Positions 15,993-26,100 of a stretch of 64,000 nucleotides of DNA are shown here, piece after piece. Made by a program: the position numbers and the translations under genes. Origin of the DNA: VRUE01 sp033856195 (GTDB lineage: Bacteria; Actinomycetota; Thermoleophilia; Solirubrobacterales; 70-9); assembly GCA_033856195.1 (NCBI GenBank), contig JAWVFL010000067.1, positions 88,672-152,671 on the forward strand, in the 5' to 3' direction. The notes beneath the pieces were generated by a model, which made no database searches, was not told the origin of the DNA, and saw only the letters and a list, made by a program, of their open reading frames with translations. Position 1 is the stretch's first letter. Each line of letters opens with the position of its first letter.

Positions 15993-16817
15993 ATGAGCCC
16001 GGATGCCCCTTCGCCCGCAATCGATGTCGCGATCGTCAACTGGAACACAGCCGCGGCGGCGCTGGCGGCGGCACGCGCCTATCTGGCCTCTGAAGGGGTC
16101 ACGGCACAGGTGACGATCATCGACAACGATTCGCGACCCGAGCAGCGCCAGTTGCTGCGCGAAAGTTGTCCGGAGGAGGTGCGACTCGATTTGAGCGACG
16201 AGAACCTTGGCTATGGGCGGGCGGCCAACCGCGCGCTGCGCGGGGGAAGCGGCGAGCTGGTCTGCGTCAGCAATGCCGACGTGTTGCCCGAGCCCGGCGC
16301 GCTGGCGGCGCTCGCCGCGGTGGCAAAGGACGAGTCGAAGGTCGGCATGGTCGGCCCGGTCTTCGGCGGCGACACCGATCGGTACCACGCGGCGTTGCCT
16401 GGGACGGCGACGATTCTGGTGCGGATCTTGGTCGGCTCCTTCGGCGAGCGACCCCAGCCGAGCCCGGCGCCGGGCGAGGTGGCCGGGGTCGGCCAGCCTT
16501 CAGGCGCCTGCTTCGTCGTCCAGCGCAACACCTGGGAAGAGATGGGCGGCTTCGACGAGGGCTTCTTCCTCTGGTACGAGGACGTCGACCTGGCCAAGCG
16601 CCTGCACGATGCTGGCTATCACAACCTCATCGCCGGCTCGGCACACGTCGGACACGCCGGCGCCGAGGCCTTCGTCCAGATCGATCGGCGCGAGCAACAG
16701 ACGATCCGCCTGCGCTCGGTCGAGCGCTACATTCGCCTCCACCACGGCTGGGCGATGCCAATCGCCGCTCCGCTACTTAGGCTCTCCCGGCGCCTTAGAG
16801 CGGGCGGCGCCCGATGA
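15993..16817 (+). CDS. GT2 glycosyltransferase (rhamnosyltransferase-like)
   Basis: A 274-residue GT-A enzyme with VAIVNWNT, VTIIDNDSRPEQR, ENLGYGRAANRAL, the donor motif SNADVLPEPGAL and the acceptor-side signature DEGFFLWYEDVDLAKRL. This closely matches WbbL-type rhamnosyltransferases. It is divergent from the dTDP-rhamnose operon and is the first gene of a long plus-strand operon. Its stop overlaps the next start (ATGA). Confidence 0.88.
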   Translation: MSPDAPSPAIDVAIVNWNTAAAALAAARAYLASEGVTAQVTIIDNDSRPEQRQLLRESCPEEVRLDLSDENLGYGRAANRALRGGSGELVCVSNADVLPEPGALAALAAVAKDESKVGMVGPVFGGDTDRYHAALPGTATILVRILVGSFGERPQPSPAPGEVAGVGQPSGACFVVQRNTWEEMGGFDEGFFLWYEDVDLAKRLHDAGYHNLIAGSAHVGHAGAEAFVQIDRREQQTIRLRSVERYIRLHHGWAMPIAAPLLRLSRRLRAGGAR

Positions 16818-17728
16818 ACTCACTCTCCGTCGTCATACCAACCAAGGACCGCGCCGAAGCTCTGGCGCGGACACTCGACGCGCTCGAATCCCAGCAGACG
16901 GGCGGCGCGAAGCTGGAGGCGATCGTGATCGACAACGGCTCGAGCGACGGCACCGTCGAGCAGGTGCAAGGGCGGGCGGGAACCGCACTGCCGATCCGGC
17001 TGCTCGAGCAGCCGGACGGAGGACCGGCAGCGGCACGCAACGCCGGCGCAGCCGCGGCCACTGGAGAAATCCTGCTCTTCCTCGGTGACGACACCGAACC
17101 GGCAGATCAAGGACTGCTGCGTGCCCACCTCGACCTGCACGCGGCGCGGCCCGAACCCGCCTATGGCGTGCTCGGCCGGATCACCTGGACCCCGCGCAAA
17201 CCCGTGACCCCGTTCATGCGCTGGCTCGAGAACGGCGGTCCCCAATTCCACTACACCGCGCTCGATCCCGGTCCGGTCGACGCGAGCAACTACTTCTACA
17301 GCTCCCACGCCTCGATCAAGCGGGAGATCTTCGAGCAGGTCGGCGGCTTCGACGTTCGCTTCCCCACCGCTGCGGTCGAGGACACCGAGCTCGGCGTGCG
17401 CCTCGCCGACGCCCGCCTCGAGCTCGACTACCACCCGGAGCTACTCGTTCTCCACGACCACCCGACGACGCCGGCGCAATCCCTGCACCGCTCGGTCGCC
17501 GTGGGTCACTCCGCCGCCCTCTACAACCGCCTGCGGCCCGATCGGCCCCATCCCGGAGTGCGGCCGCCAAACGGACTGGCTTGGTCCGCGGTCAGCGCCG
17601 CGGAGCCACTGCTGGGCGCGGTCGGGCGCCTGCCGATGCCCGCCGGCGTGCGCGAGCGGGTCTGGCTGGCGATGACCCGCGCCGGCTACGCTCGCGGTTA
17701 CCGAGAGGGTTCGGTGAAAGCGCGATGA
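16814..17728 (+). CDS. GT2 glycosyltransferase
   Basis: A 304-residue protein with the classic N-terminal SVVIPTKDRAEALARTLDAL, VIDNGSSDGT, GGPAAARNAGAAAATGE and the metal-binding LFLGDDTEP. A C-terminal ED motif lies in VEDTELGVRLADA. Donor and acceptor cannot be read from the sequence. It is translationally coupled on both sides by 4-bp ATGA overlaps. Confidence 0.87.
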   Translation: MNSLSVVIPTKDRAEALARTLDALESQQTGGAKLEAIVIDNGSSDGTVEQVQGRAGTALPIRLLEQPDGGPAAARNAGAAAATGEILLFLGDDTEPADQGLLRAHLDLHAARPEPAYGVLGRITWTPRKPVTPFMRWLENGGPQFHYTALDPGPVDASNYFYSSHASIKREIFEQVGGFDVRFPTAAVEDTELGVRLADARLELDYHPELLVLHDHPTTPAQSLHRSVAVGHSAALYNRLRPDRPHPGVRPPNGLAWSAVSAAEPLLGAVGRLPMPAGVRERVWLAMTRAGYARGYREGSVKAR

Positions 17729-19983
17729 AGCGCGTCATCCGGCTCAACAGCACGCCGCTTTCGCCCCTGCTGACCTTCACGGCCGCCTGGATCTTCGCCG
17801 CGCTGCTCAGCCAGTACCGCCTGCTCAACGGCCAGCAGGAATGGTCGACGACCGTGATCGCGGTCGTCGCAATGGTCCCCGTGGCTTTCGTTGCCGGAGG
17901 CCTGATCGGCGAGGGACTGGCGCTGGGCCGGGCACGGCGGGCCGAAGCTGCTCACATGCCGCAAGAGAGCCGCACCTACCGGCGGGTCCTGCTTGTCCTG
18001 CTCGTGGTCGGCCTGCTCGAGCTCGCGCATCAATTCGCCAAAATCGGCGGGGTCCCACTCCTCTCCCCCGGCGGCGGCGCCCTCCGCTTCAGCCAAGGAG
18101 GCCCAACGATCATCCTCACCGACGGGCTTACCGTCGCCGCGATCGTCGCCTTGGTCCGGCCTCGACGACTGCTCAGCCGGGAGTCCCGATTCGAGCTGCT
18201 GATCGCCCTTGCCGCCCTGGGGGGATTCGCCCTTCAAGCTGGTCGCGGCAGCCTGCTCCTGCCAGTCATAGTCGCGATCGCCGCGCGCTGGCTCTACTGG
18301 GGAAGGCCGCGCAAGTGGATGTTCATAGCCGGAGGCCTGCTTGCGTTCGCGGCCGTCGTCTTCGGCTTCTACCTGCGCACGCGCCAGAACCCCTACAACC
18401 CGTTCGAGTTCGAATTGTTCGGAGAAATCCTGCCCGGCACGCCGTTCTTCCTTCAGCCACTCGTGCCCATTTACCTGGCGATAACCACCAACTTCCTCGC
18501 GCTTCAGGGGGTCGTCGGCCACTTTCCGACTGGAGAAGCGTTCGGGGGCGGTGCGTTCGACGCGATCGGCCTCGACATCATCTTCCACGGCGCCCGCAAT
18601 GTCTCCGATGTCTCGGGGACCATCACTCCTCCTTGGGTTACCAGCACCGTGGCCGGGCCACTCTGGGCGGATGGGGGCTTCGTCGCGCTGATTCCGGGTA
18701 TGGCCGCAACGGGATTCATCTCGGCCGGTGCGTTCGCGATGGCGATCCGGACCCGGTCCTTCCGCTGGAGCATGGCCGCGGCCTATCTCCTCTATCTGGC
18801 CATCTTCGGTCTCTATACGAACCTCTGGACCCAGCAGCTCGACTGGCTGCTGGTGGTTCCGCTTCTTCTCATCGTCGGCGCAATCGCCGAAGACCCAGCC
18901 GAGCCGCCGGGCCTGACCGGACGAGCATGGGGCAGAATCCGCCGCATGATGGGACGAGCCGTGGCGCCGAGCGCTCCGACGACCGAACCTACGAGCGCTG
19001 GGCAGCGCAGGGGCTTCGACAAAAGGGTGACCAAGGGACTGGTCCTGCTGGGAGCTGGAATCGTTGCGCTCCTGCTCGTCTCCGGGCTGTTGATCCAGCC
19101 GCTGCTGCCAGAACCGTACCCACTGATCTCTTCACAGCGACTGCCGGAGCCGATCGCGAGGGCCAACGCCCTGATGACCAATAGCGACCGTCCCAGCGAC
19201 AACGAGGCATTGCAGTGGGTAAGCGGTCAGGGCCATCGCGCCAACCTGTACGCCTATACGCCCGGCCGCCCCCTCTCCGAGGCCGAGCGCCTGGAAACGC
19301 TCCGAATTCCAGGGGACGTGGCCAGTTCGGACTTCGACGTCAACGCCTGGCCACCGTGGCGAGCCGAGGCGCTCTTCTCCTTCGAACAACTTCCGCAGAA
19401 TCTCTCGGTCACCGTAACCCCGACCTGGAGTGTCGACGGCAAGTCCGAAAGCTTTCTCGCACCGCTCTCACCCCCGCCGCCGGGCACGACGAGGGAATTC
19501 GCGATCGCCAGATGGGGAGGGGCCAAGCCGGACCTTTTCGTGATCACCCGTGGTGACCCGGAATCGCGCCCCGTACTGCAGATCCTCTCCGGAGAGTCGG
19601 GTTTCTACCGCCAGCTCTACGCTGCGCGGCTGCCCTACCGCGGCCTCGCCCAAAGCACCTGGTCGGTTCAGATCGCGCCAATAGTGGGCCTTCCCAAGAA
19701 AGACGACAATCGCCTCTTCCGCGGCGACCGGCTCGACCTCCTCCTCATCCGCCACGATCCCATCCAGAAGCACAGCATCGTTCACGTTCTGCTCGGGGAG
19801 GCCGGCTTCGACTGGGACGCGATCCGCCGCAATGTCGACAACTCCGGATCCATAGCCAAGGGAACCGAATTCCTGATCGGCTCGCGCCAGGGCGCTACGG
19901 CGATCTACGAAGTCCAGCGCCGCGGTGCGAACGGGCCGCACCTGAAGGTGTACGGCCTCACGAATCCACCAGCGCTCCAATAG
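17725..19983 (+). CDS. Wzy-like polysaccharide polymerase fused to a large extracytoplasmic domain
   Basis: A 752-residue protein. Residues 1 to about 400 carry around ten to twelve transmembrane helices with GRGSLLLPV, LPGTPFFLQP and a large loop, the profile of oligosaccharide repeat unit polymerases. After a basic cytoplasmic linker (about 401-436) comes one more helix (about 437-456). A soluble region of about 295 residues follows, rich in beta-strand patterns, with repeats such as KPDLFVITRG..PVLQILSGESGF and RLDLLLIRHD..SIVHVLLGEAGF that resemble FG-GAP/VCBS propeller blades. The stop TAG overlaps an ATA that may start the next gene. I know of no standard Wzy with this tail. Confidence 0.7.
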   Translation: MKRVIRLNSTPLSPLLTFTAAWIFAALLSQYRLLNGQQEWSTTVIAVVAMVPVAFVAGGLIGEGLALGRARRAEAAHMPQESRTYRRVLLVLLVVGLLELAHQFAKIGGVPLLSPGGGALRFSQGGPTIILTDGLTVAAIVALVRPRRLLSRESRFELLIALAALGGFALQAGRGSLLLPVIVAIAARWLYWGRPRKWMFIAGGLLAFAAVVFGFYLRTRQNPYNPFEFELFGEILPGTPFFLQPLVPIYLAITTNFLALQGVVGHFPTGEAFGGGAFDAIGLDIIFHGARNVSDVSGTITPPWVTSTVAGPLWADGGFVALIPGMAATGFISAGAFAMAIRTRSFRWSMAAAYLLYLAIFGLYTNLWTQQLDWLLVVPLLLIVGAIAEDPAEPPGLTGRAWGRIRRMMGRAVAPSAPTTEPTSAGQRRGFDKRVTKGLVLLGAGIVALLLVSGLLIQPLLPEPYPLISSQRLPEPIARANALMTNSDRPSDNEALQWVSGQGHRANLYAYTPGRPLSEAERLETLRIPGDVASSDFDVNAWPPWRAEALFSFEQLPQNLSVTVTPTWSVDGKSESFLAPLSPPPPGTTREFAIARWGGAKPDLFVITRGDPESRPVLQILSGESGFYRQLYAARLPYRGLAQSTWSVQIAPIVGLPKKDDNRLFRGDRLDLLLIRHDPIQKHSIVHVLLGEAGFDWDAIRRNVDNSGSIAKGTEFLIGSRQGATAIYEVQRRGANGPHLKVYGLTNPPALQ

Positions 19984-20102
19984 CCGAGCGGGATCCACAG
20001 ATAGAGAACTTCGAGGCGGCGGCGCCGCCGGACGGGGCGGCCCTCGGTCAATCCGCCGCGCGAGGGGTCTCGGTCCTGGTCGGGCGAACCCTCGGCTTCC
20101 AG

Positions 20103-21464
20103 TTGCTCACCGCGGGTGTCACCGTGGTGCTCGCGCGGCTGCTCTCGCCGGCGGACTACGGACTCTTCGCGATTGCGCTCTCGGTACAGCTCGTCGGCCA
20201 GAACCTCGCCGAGCTGGGACTTCCGGCGGCACTGGTGCGCATGCAGGAGACGCCCGCGCCCGAGTTGCAACGCGCGACAATCGGCTTCCTTCTTGCGGTC
20301 ACCTCTGCGATCGTGCTCGCCTTCTTCCTGCTCGCCTTCGCGATTCTGCCGGCGCTTGATGCCTCGAGCAAGGTGCTCCAGGTCATCGCTACGACGCTGG
20401 TCGCCCTACCGATCTACGCAGCGCGGGCGGTGCCGATGGCGATGTTCGATCGCGAGCTGCGCTTTGGCCGAGTGGCCGCAGTCGAGGCGGCAGACACTGT
20501 TGGCTTCAACCTCTTCGCTCTGGCTGCGGCCCTTGCCGGGCTAGGTGTGTTCAGCCTCGCCGGAGCAGTCCCGATTGGGGCGGTCCTGGGCGCAGGCGTC
20601 GCCTGGCTCTCCCCGTCGGCGGTCCGCCTACCGCGGTTCGAGCTGTCGCGGGTCAAGCCCCTGATCGGCTTTGGCAGCCGGGTGAGCGTCCTCGGCGTGC
20701 TCTACCTCGGTCGCGACCTCGGCTACGTGGCCCTGATCGGCGCCATCGGCGGTGCCCCGATGGCGGGCTTTTACGCGATGGCCAAGCGCCTGTTCTCGTT
20801 CCCGACCGCGCTTGCGGCCGCCGTCGCCCGGGTCATGCTGCCGACCCTGAGCCAATCCGGCGAGGAACGGCCACTCCGTACCGCCCGCATGCTCGGTCAG
20901 ATCGCCCTCGTCTGCGGGCTGCCGCTGGCAGTTGTCTCCGGCGCGATCCAGCCGCTGGTCGAGGTCGTGCTCGGCCCCGAATGGCGTCCCACCACCGACA
21001 TTGTGATCTTCGGTTCGCTGGCGATGCTGTTGGGAGCGAGCATCGCCTCGCCGATCAACAGCTACTGCCTTGCCGAGGGGAAGCCCAACCCACTGGTGCT
21101 GGCCATAAGCGTGGAGCTCCTCATCGGCTTTGCCCTGGCGGCGGCGCTGATGGGAGCCCTCGACGAGACTGGGATCGGCATCGCGATGTCGGTTGGGTCG
21201 GCAGCCGCGGCCGCGATTCTGCTGCGTGCCGTGGAGCCCGAGGTCAGGGCGGGGGCCGTGACGGTCGCCAAGGTCGTGGCGATCACCGCGGTGGCCATCG
21301 CCGCTGGACAGCTGCTGCCGGTCTCCAACGACGCCTTGGGATTGCTGATAGCTCTGTGCGCGAGTGGCCTTGCCTGGCTTGCATTGGCCGCAGTGATCGC
21401 ACGCGCCGAGATGGGCCGGGTGCTGGGAATGGTCCGCTCGGTCCTGCCAGGATCCGCGCGATGA
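20103..21464 (+). CDS. Wzx-type oligosaccharide flippase, copy 1 (start uncertain)
   Basis: A MOP-superfamily flippase of at least 453 residues and 12 or more helices (LARLLSPADYGLFAIALSVQ, GFYAMAKRLFSFPTA). It moves undecaprenyl-linked repeat units across the membrane. TTG 20103 is the first canonical start in the frame, but it cuts into the first helix. The frame is open upstream to 19980 and encodes AARGVSVLVGRTLGFQ, matching AARGVAILVGRTLSLQ in the paralogue at 26101. Starting at ATA 19980, which overlaps the preceding TAG, gives 494 residues, the same as the paralogue read from 26095. ATA 20001 is another candidate. The real start is therefore probably upstream and non-canonical. Confidence 0.85.
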   Translation: MLTAGVTVVLARLLSPADYGLFAIALSVQLVGQNLAELGLPAALVRMQETPAPELQRATIGFLLAVTSAIVLAFFLLAFAILPALDASSKVLQVIATTLVALPIYAARAVPMAMFDRELRFGRVAAVEAADTVGFNLFALAAALAGLGVFSLAGAVPIGAVLGAGVAWLSPSAVRLPRFELSRVKPLIGFGSRVSVLGVLYLGRDLGYVALIGAIGGAPMAGFYAMAKRLFSFPTALAAAVARVMLPTLSQSGEERPLRTARMLGQIALVCGLPLAVVSGAIQPLVEVVLGPEWRPTTDIVIFGSLAMLLGASIASPINSYCLAEGKPNPLVLAISVELLIGFALAAALMGALDETGIGIAMSVGSAAAAAILLRAVEPEVRAGAVTVAKVVAITAVAIAAGQLLPVSNDALGLLIALCASGLAWLALAAVIARAEMGRVLGMVRSVLPGSAR

Positions 21465-22399
21465 CCCCCCGGACCCCAACGGTCTACATCCCCACGCTGA
21501 ACGGTGGGGAGAACCTGCGGCGCTGCCTCGAGTCGCTCGAACACCAGACGCACGTGCCCCATGTCGTAGTCGCGGACAACGGCGAGGGGGAAGGCAGTGC
21601 AGCCCTGCTCAACGAGCGTTTCCCGGCGGTTACGCGGGTCGGCTTTGGCCGCAACCTCGGCTTCGGCAACGCCCTCAACCGCGTCATACGCGAGGCCGGC
21701 GAGGGACCGATCGTCCTGCTCAACGACGACGCCGTTGCCGAGCCGGAGATGATCGCGAGCCTTGCCGTCGACAGCGGTGGAGCAGAGATGGTCGCGGCCG
21801 TCCTGCTCAGCGAAAGGGACCCCGGGCGCATCGACTCGGCCGGGGTCACGGTCGACCAGACGCTGATGGCGTTCGATTACCTCTGCGGGGCGCCCGCCGA
21901 TCGGGTCGAGAACGCGGCCCACCCGCTGGGCCCAACCGGCGGTGCGGCCCTCTACGATCGGGACGCCTTCAACGCGGTCGGCGGCTTCGACGAGCGCATC
22001 TTCCTCTACTACGAGGACGTCGACCTCGCCCTGAGAATGCGGGCCGAGGGGGCGCGCTGCGTGCTTTCGCCGCGGGCGCGCGCGATCCACGGCTACTCGC
22101 TGACCCTCGGCGCACGCAGCGCCCGCAAGTACGCGATGACCGGCTGGAGCCGCGGCTACCTCTTGCGCCGCTACGGCGTCATGTCGCGACCCTCGACCGC
22201 CCTGCAAGCCCTCGGCCGTGAGCTGGTCGTCTGCACCGGACAGCTCGTGCGTGACCGCACGCTCGCCGGGGCGCGCGGCAGACTCAGGGGATGGCGGGAC
22301 GGGAGTGGCCTCCCCGCACACGAGCTCGCGCCGGACACCGTGACCGAGCTGAGCCTGCGTCAGGCGCTCGCCTTGCGCAGCGGCGGCCACGGCGCCTGA
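21461..22399 (+). CDS. GT2 glycosyltransferase
   Basis: A 312-residue protein with TVYIPTLNGGENLRRCLESL, VVVADNGEGEG, FGRNLGFGNALNR, the donor motif LLNDDAVAEPEM and FDERIFLYYEDVDLALRMRAEG. This is WbbL-like. The C-terminal ~80 residues are basic and amphipathic and probably lie against the membrane. ATG 21461 overlaps the flippase stop (ATGA). An open frame upstream lies inside the flippase gene. Confidence 0.87.
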   Translation: MTPRTPTVYIPTLNGGENLRRCLESLEHQTHVPHVVVADNGEGEGSAALLNERFPAVTRVGFGRNLGFGNALNRVIREAGEGPIVLLNDDAVAEPEMIASLAVDSGGAEMVAAVLLSERDPGRIDSAGVTVDQTLMAFDYLCGAPADRVENAAHPLGPTGGAALYDRDAFNAVGGFDERIFLYYEDVDLALRMRAEGARCVLSPRARAIHGYSLTLGARSARKYAMTGWSRGYLLRRYGVMSRPSTALQALGRELVVCTGQLVRDRTLAGARGRLRGWRDGSGLPAHELAPDTVTELSLRQALALRSGGHGA

Positions 22400-22403
22400 A
22401 AAG

Positions 22404-23336
22404 ATGGCCGCTGCCATGAGCCAACCTTCAGACCTCCCGCTCGTCTCCGTGGTCACCGCGGCGCTCGACCCGCCGCTCGACAAGCTCGCTCGCTGCATCG
22501 AGAGCGTGCAGGCACAGGCGTACCCGCGCATCGAGCACGTCGTCGTCGATGGAGGCTCGACCAACGGCGCCCTCGACGTCCTCGGCGAGCACGGCCACAT
22601 CCGCTGGATCTCCGAGCCCGATCGCGGCCAGTGCGACGCGATGAACAAGGCGATCTTCAAGCAGTCGACCGGGGACTTGATCGTCTGGCTCAACGCCGAC
22701 GACGTGCTCTACCCCGACTCGGTAGAGCACGCCGCCTCTTTCTTCCGCCAGGACACAGCACTGGGCTGGGTCTATGGAGACCTCGACGTCGACCGGCGCG
22801 GCCACCGCCATGTGATCCGGCCGCCGGAAAAGGCCTCGCGCGAGGCACTCGACTTCAACAACATCGGGCTCATCGCCCCGGGCACGATGTTCGCCCGCTG
22901 GGCACTCGAGAAGGTGGGCAATCTCGACGAGGACTTTCACATGGAGATGGACCTCGACCTCTCGTTGCGGCTGCTCGAGGCCGGCGTTCCCTCCCGCTAC
23001 ACCCCGCGCACGCTGGCCTTGCTCGAGATCTACGACGGCACCAAGAGCGGTGAGGTGCCGAAGCGCGACATCGCCCTCGAGCGGCACAACATCTACCTGA
23101 AGCACGGCATGTTCCAACAGGCCGGAGCGGCGCTGGCACTGGCCGGCCGCTACGAGGTCTCCGAAGAGATCGAGGAGGCCCTGAGTGAGGGGCGCTACAA
23201 GGACGCCTCTGCGGCCGCGGCAACTGGCCTCCGGTTCATGCCCTCAATTCTCGAGCGCCATCGGATCTCGTTCTGGCTGACGCGGCTCTTCCCGCGCGCG
23301 ATGCGCTTGGTCAAGCAACGGCTGAGGCGGATATAG
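22404..23336 (+). CDS. GT2 glycosyltransferase (WcaA-like)
   Basis: A 310-residue protein with LVSVVTAALDPPLDKLARCIESV, HVVVDGGSTNGAL, SEPDRGQCDAMNKAI and the metal-binding LNADDVLYPDS, typical of colanic-acid/EPS transferases. The C-terminal third (about 230-300) is helical and contains no family motif I recognise. Two starts are possible, ATG 22404 and ATG 22416, and neither has a strong ribosome binding site. It is 4 bases from the previous gene and 2 from the next. Confidence 0.86.
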   Translation: MAAAMSQPSDLPLVSVVTAALDPPLDKLARCIESVQAQAYPRIEHVVVDGGSTNGALDVLGEHGHIRWISEPDRGQCDAMNKAIFKQSTGDLIVWLNADDVLYPDSVEHAASFFRQDTALGWVYGDLDVDRRGHRHVIRPPEKASREALDFNNIGLIAPGTMFARWALEKVGNLDEDFHMEMDLDLSLRLLEAGVPSRYTPRTLALLEIYDGTKSGEVPKRDIALERHNIYLKHGMFQQAGAALALAGRYEVSEEIEEALSEGRYKDASAAAATGLRFMPSILERHRISFWLTRLFPRAMRLVKQRLRRI

Positions 23337-23338
23337 GG

Positions 23339-24092
23339 ATGTCGAAACGCTCGCCATCGGATCGAGTGAAGTCGCTGCTCAAGCGCACCCTCACGCGGCT
23401 GGACGTACATGCCGGCAGGCACCGCAACACACTGGCGGGGACGAGGGAGGCAATTCTGCGAAACGGCGGCGTGGACCTGGTTATCGATGTTGGCGCGCAC
23501 GCCGGTGAGTACGGCACGGCCCTGCGAGCCAGTCGCTACAAGGGTGAGATCGCCTCCTTCGAGCCGGTCGCCAGGCAGTTCGAGCGGCTTCTCTCCGCTG
23601 CGGCCGGCGATCCCTCCTGGGCATGCCACAACCGCGCCGCGGGTGGCCGCGCCGGAACAGCCGAGATCAACGTCTCCGGCAACGACGGCTTCAGCAGCTC
23701 GCTGTTGGCGATGGCGAAGGCGCACCAGCTGGCCGTCACCGACTCGCGCTACGAGCGCACTGAGAAGATCCAGATTGCGAGGCTCGACGACGAGCTCGCC
23801 GGCTTTTCCGCAGCCACCAGGCACGCCTATCTCAAGGTGGACACACAGGGATTCGAGCACGAAGTAATCGCCGGCGCCTCGGCTGTCCTACCCGGTTGCG
23901 CCGCCGTGGAGCTGGAGCTCTCTCTCACCCCGCTGTATGAGGGCCAGCTGCTGATTGGGGAGATGATTGAGCTAATGCGCAGCCGCGGCTTCCATCCGAC
24001 GCATCTCGAGCCCGAGTTCGTCGACCCCGAGAGCGGCGAGCTGCTGCAGGTGAACGGCCTCTTCCGGCCTTCTGAAAGGATCAGCGCAGCCA

Positions 24093-24103
<11 letters not shown>
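23339..24103 (+). CDS. FkbM-family methyltransferase
   Basis: A 254-residue SAM-dependent enzyme. The SAM loop is LVIDVGAHAGEYGTAL, followed by EIASFEPVARQFERL and the FkbM signature AYLKVDTQGFEHEVIAGA near residues 162-179. FkbM enzymes O-methylate sugars or polyketides. Here it probably methylates a glycan residue. It overlaps gmd by 11 bp in the same operon. Confidence 0.87.
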
Positions 24104-25106
<1,003 letters not shown>

Positions 25107-26063
25107 GTGGCCGAGCGGGAGCCGCAAGCCGACTTCTGGCGGGGCAGGAACGTCGTCGTCACCGGTGGCGCCGGCTTTCTCGGCAAGCCCACGGTTCGCC
25201 TATTGGGCGAGCTCGGCGCCGAGGTGCGCGTGTCGCGCTCGGCCGAGCACGACCTCACCGATCCCGTCGCCTGCCGCGAGGCGCTGTCCGGAGCGGAGGT
25301 CGTCCTCCACCTTGCCGCCAACGTGGGCGGCATCGGCTACAACCGCCGCAACCCGGCGCCGCTGGTGCGCGACAACATGGCGATGGGCCTCAACGTGTTC
25401 GAGGCCTGCCGGGAGCTGGGTATCGACAAGCTGGTCGCGGCCTGTTCGGTCTGCGCGTACCCGAAGCACACCCCTGTCCCGTTCAAGGAGGACGACCTCT
25501 GGAGCGGCTTCCCGGAGGAGTCAAACGCTCCCTACGGCCTCGCCAAGAAGATGCTGATCGTCCTCTCCGACTCCTACCGGCGCCAGTACGGGCTCGACTC
25601 CTGCGTGCCCGTGATCGCCAATCTCTACGGGCCCGACGACAACTTCGACCTCGAGGACTCGCACGTGATCGCGGCGATGATCCACAAGTACGTTGCCGCC
25701 ACGGAGCATGGCGATTCCGAGGTGGTCCTCTGGGGCACCGGTGAGCCCTCGCGCGAGTTCCTCTACGTCGACGACGCCGCGCGGGCACTGCTGCTGGCCG
25801 CCGAGCACGCCGACTTCTCGGAGCCCTTCAACGTCGGCACCGGTATCGAGACCAAGATCCGCGATCTGGCAGCGCTCGTCGCGGCTGCGACCGGGTTCGC
25901 CGGCGAGGCCGTCTGGGACACTTCGCGGCCCGACGGCCAGCCGGTTCGCTACCTCGACGTCAGCAGGGCACAAGAGCTGATCGGCTTCAGAGCTCGCATG
26001 CCGCTGGAAGAGGGCATCGAGCGCACGGTCGCCTCCTTCCGGGCCTCGCCGGCACTGAGCTGA
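25107..26063 (+). CDS. fcl: GDP-L-fucose synthase-like NAD-dependent epimerase/reductase
   Basis: A 318-residue SDR starting at GTG 25107, directly after the gmd stop. It has VVVTGGAGFLGKPTV, HLAANVGGIGYN, SVCAYPKHTPVPFKEDDLW and the Tyr/Lys pair in APYGLAKKM, the pattern of GDP-fucose synthases (GER/WcaG). It probably completes conversion of the Gmd product to GDP-L-fucose. The GIG-type motif and the CAYP motif support this over a plain epimerase, but product stereochemistry cannot be read from sequence. Confidence 0.8.
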   Translation: MAEREPQADFWRGRNVVVTGGAGFLGKPTVRLLGELGAEVRVSRSAEHDLTDPVACREALSGAEVVLHLAANVGGIGYNRRNPAPLVRDNMAMGLNVFEACRELGIDKLVAACSVCAYPKHTPVPFKEDDLWSGFPEESNAPYGLAKKMLIVLSDSYRRQYGLDSCVPVIANLYGPDDNFDLEDSHVIAAMIHKYVAATEHGDSEVVLWGTGEPSREFLYVDDAARALLLAAEHADFSEPFNVGTGIETKIRDLAALVAAATGFAGEAVWDTSRPDGQPVRYLDVSRAQELIGFRARMPLEEGIERTVASFRASPALS

Positions 26064-26100
26064 TGGCGGCCCGGCGAGCGGCCGGGGCGGGAAGTTGACC

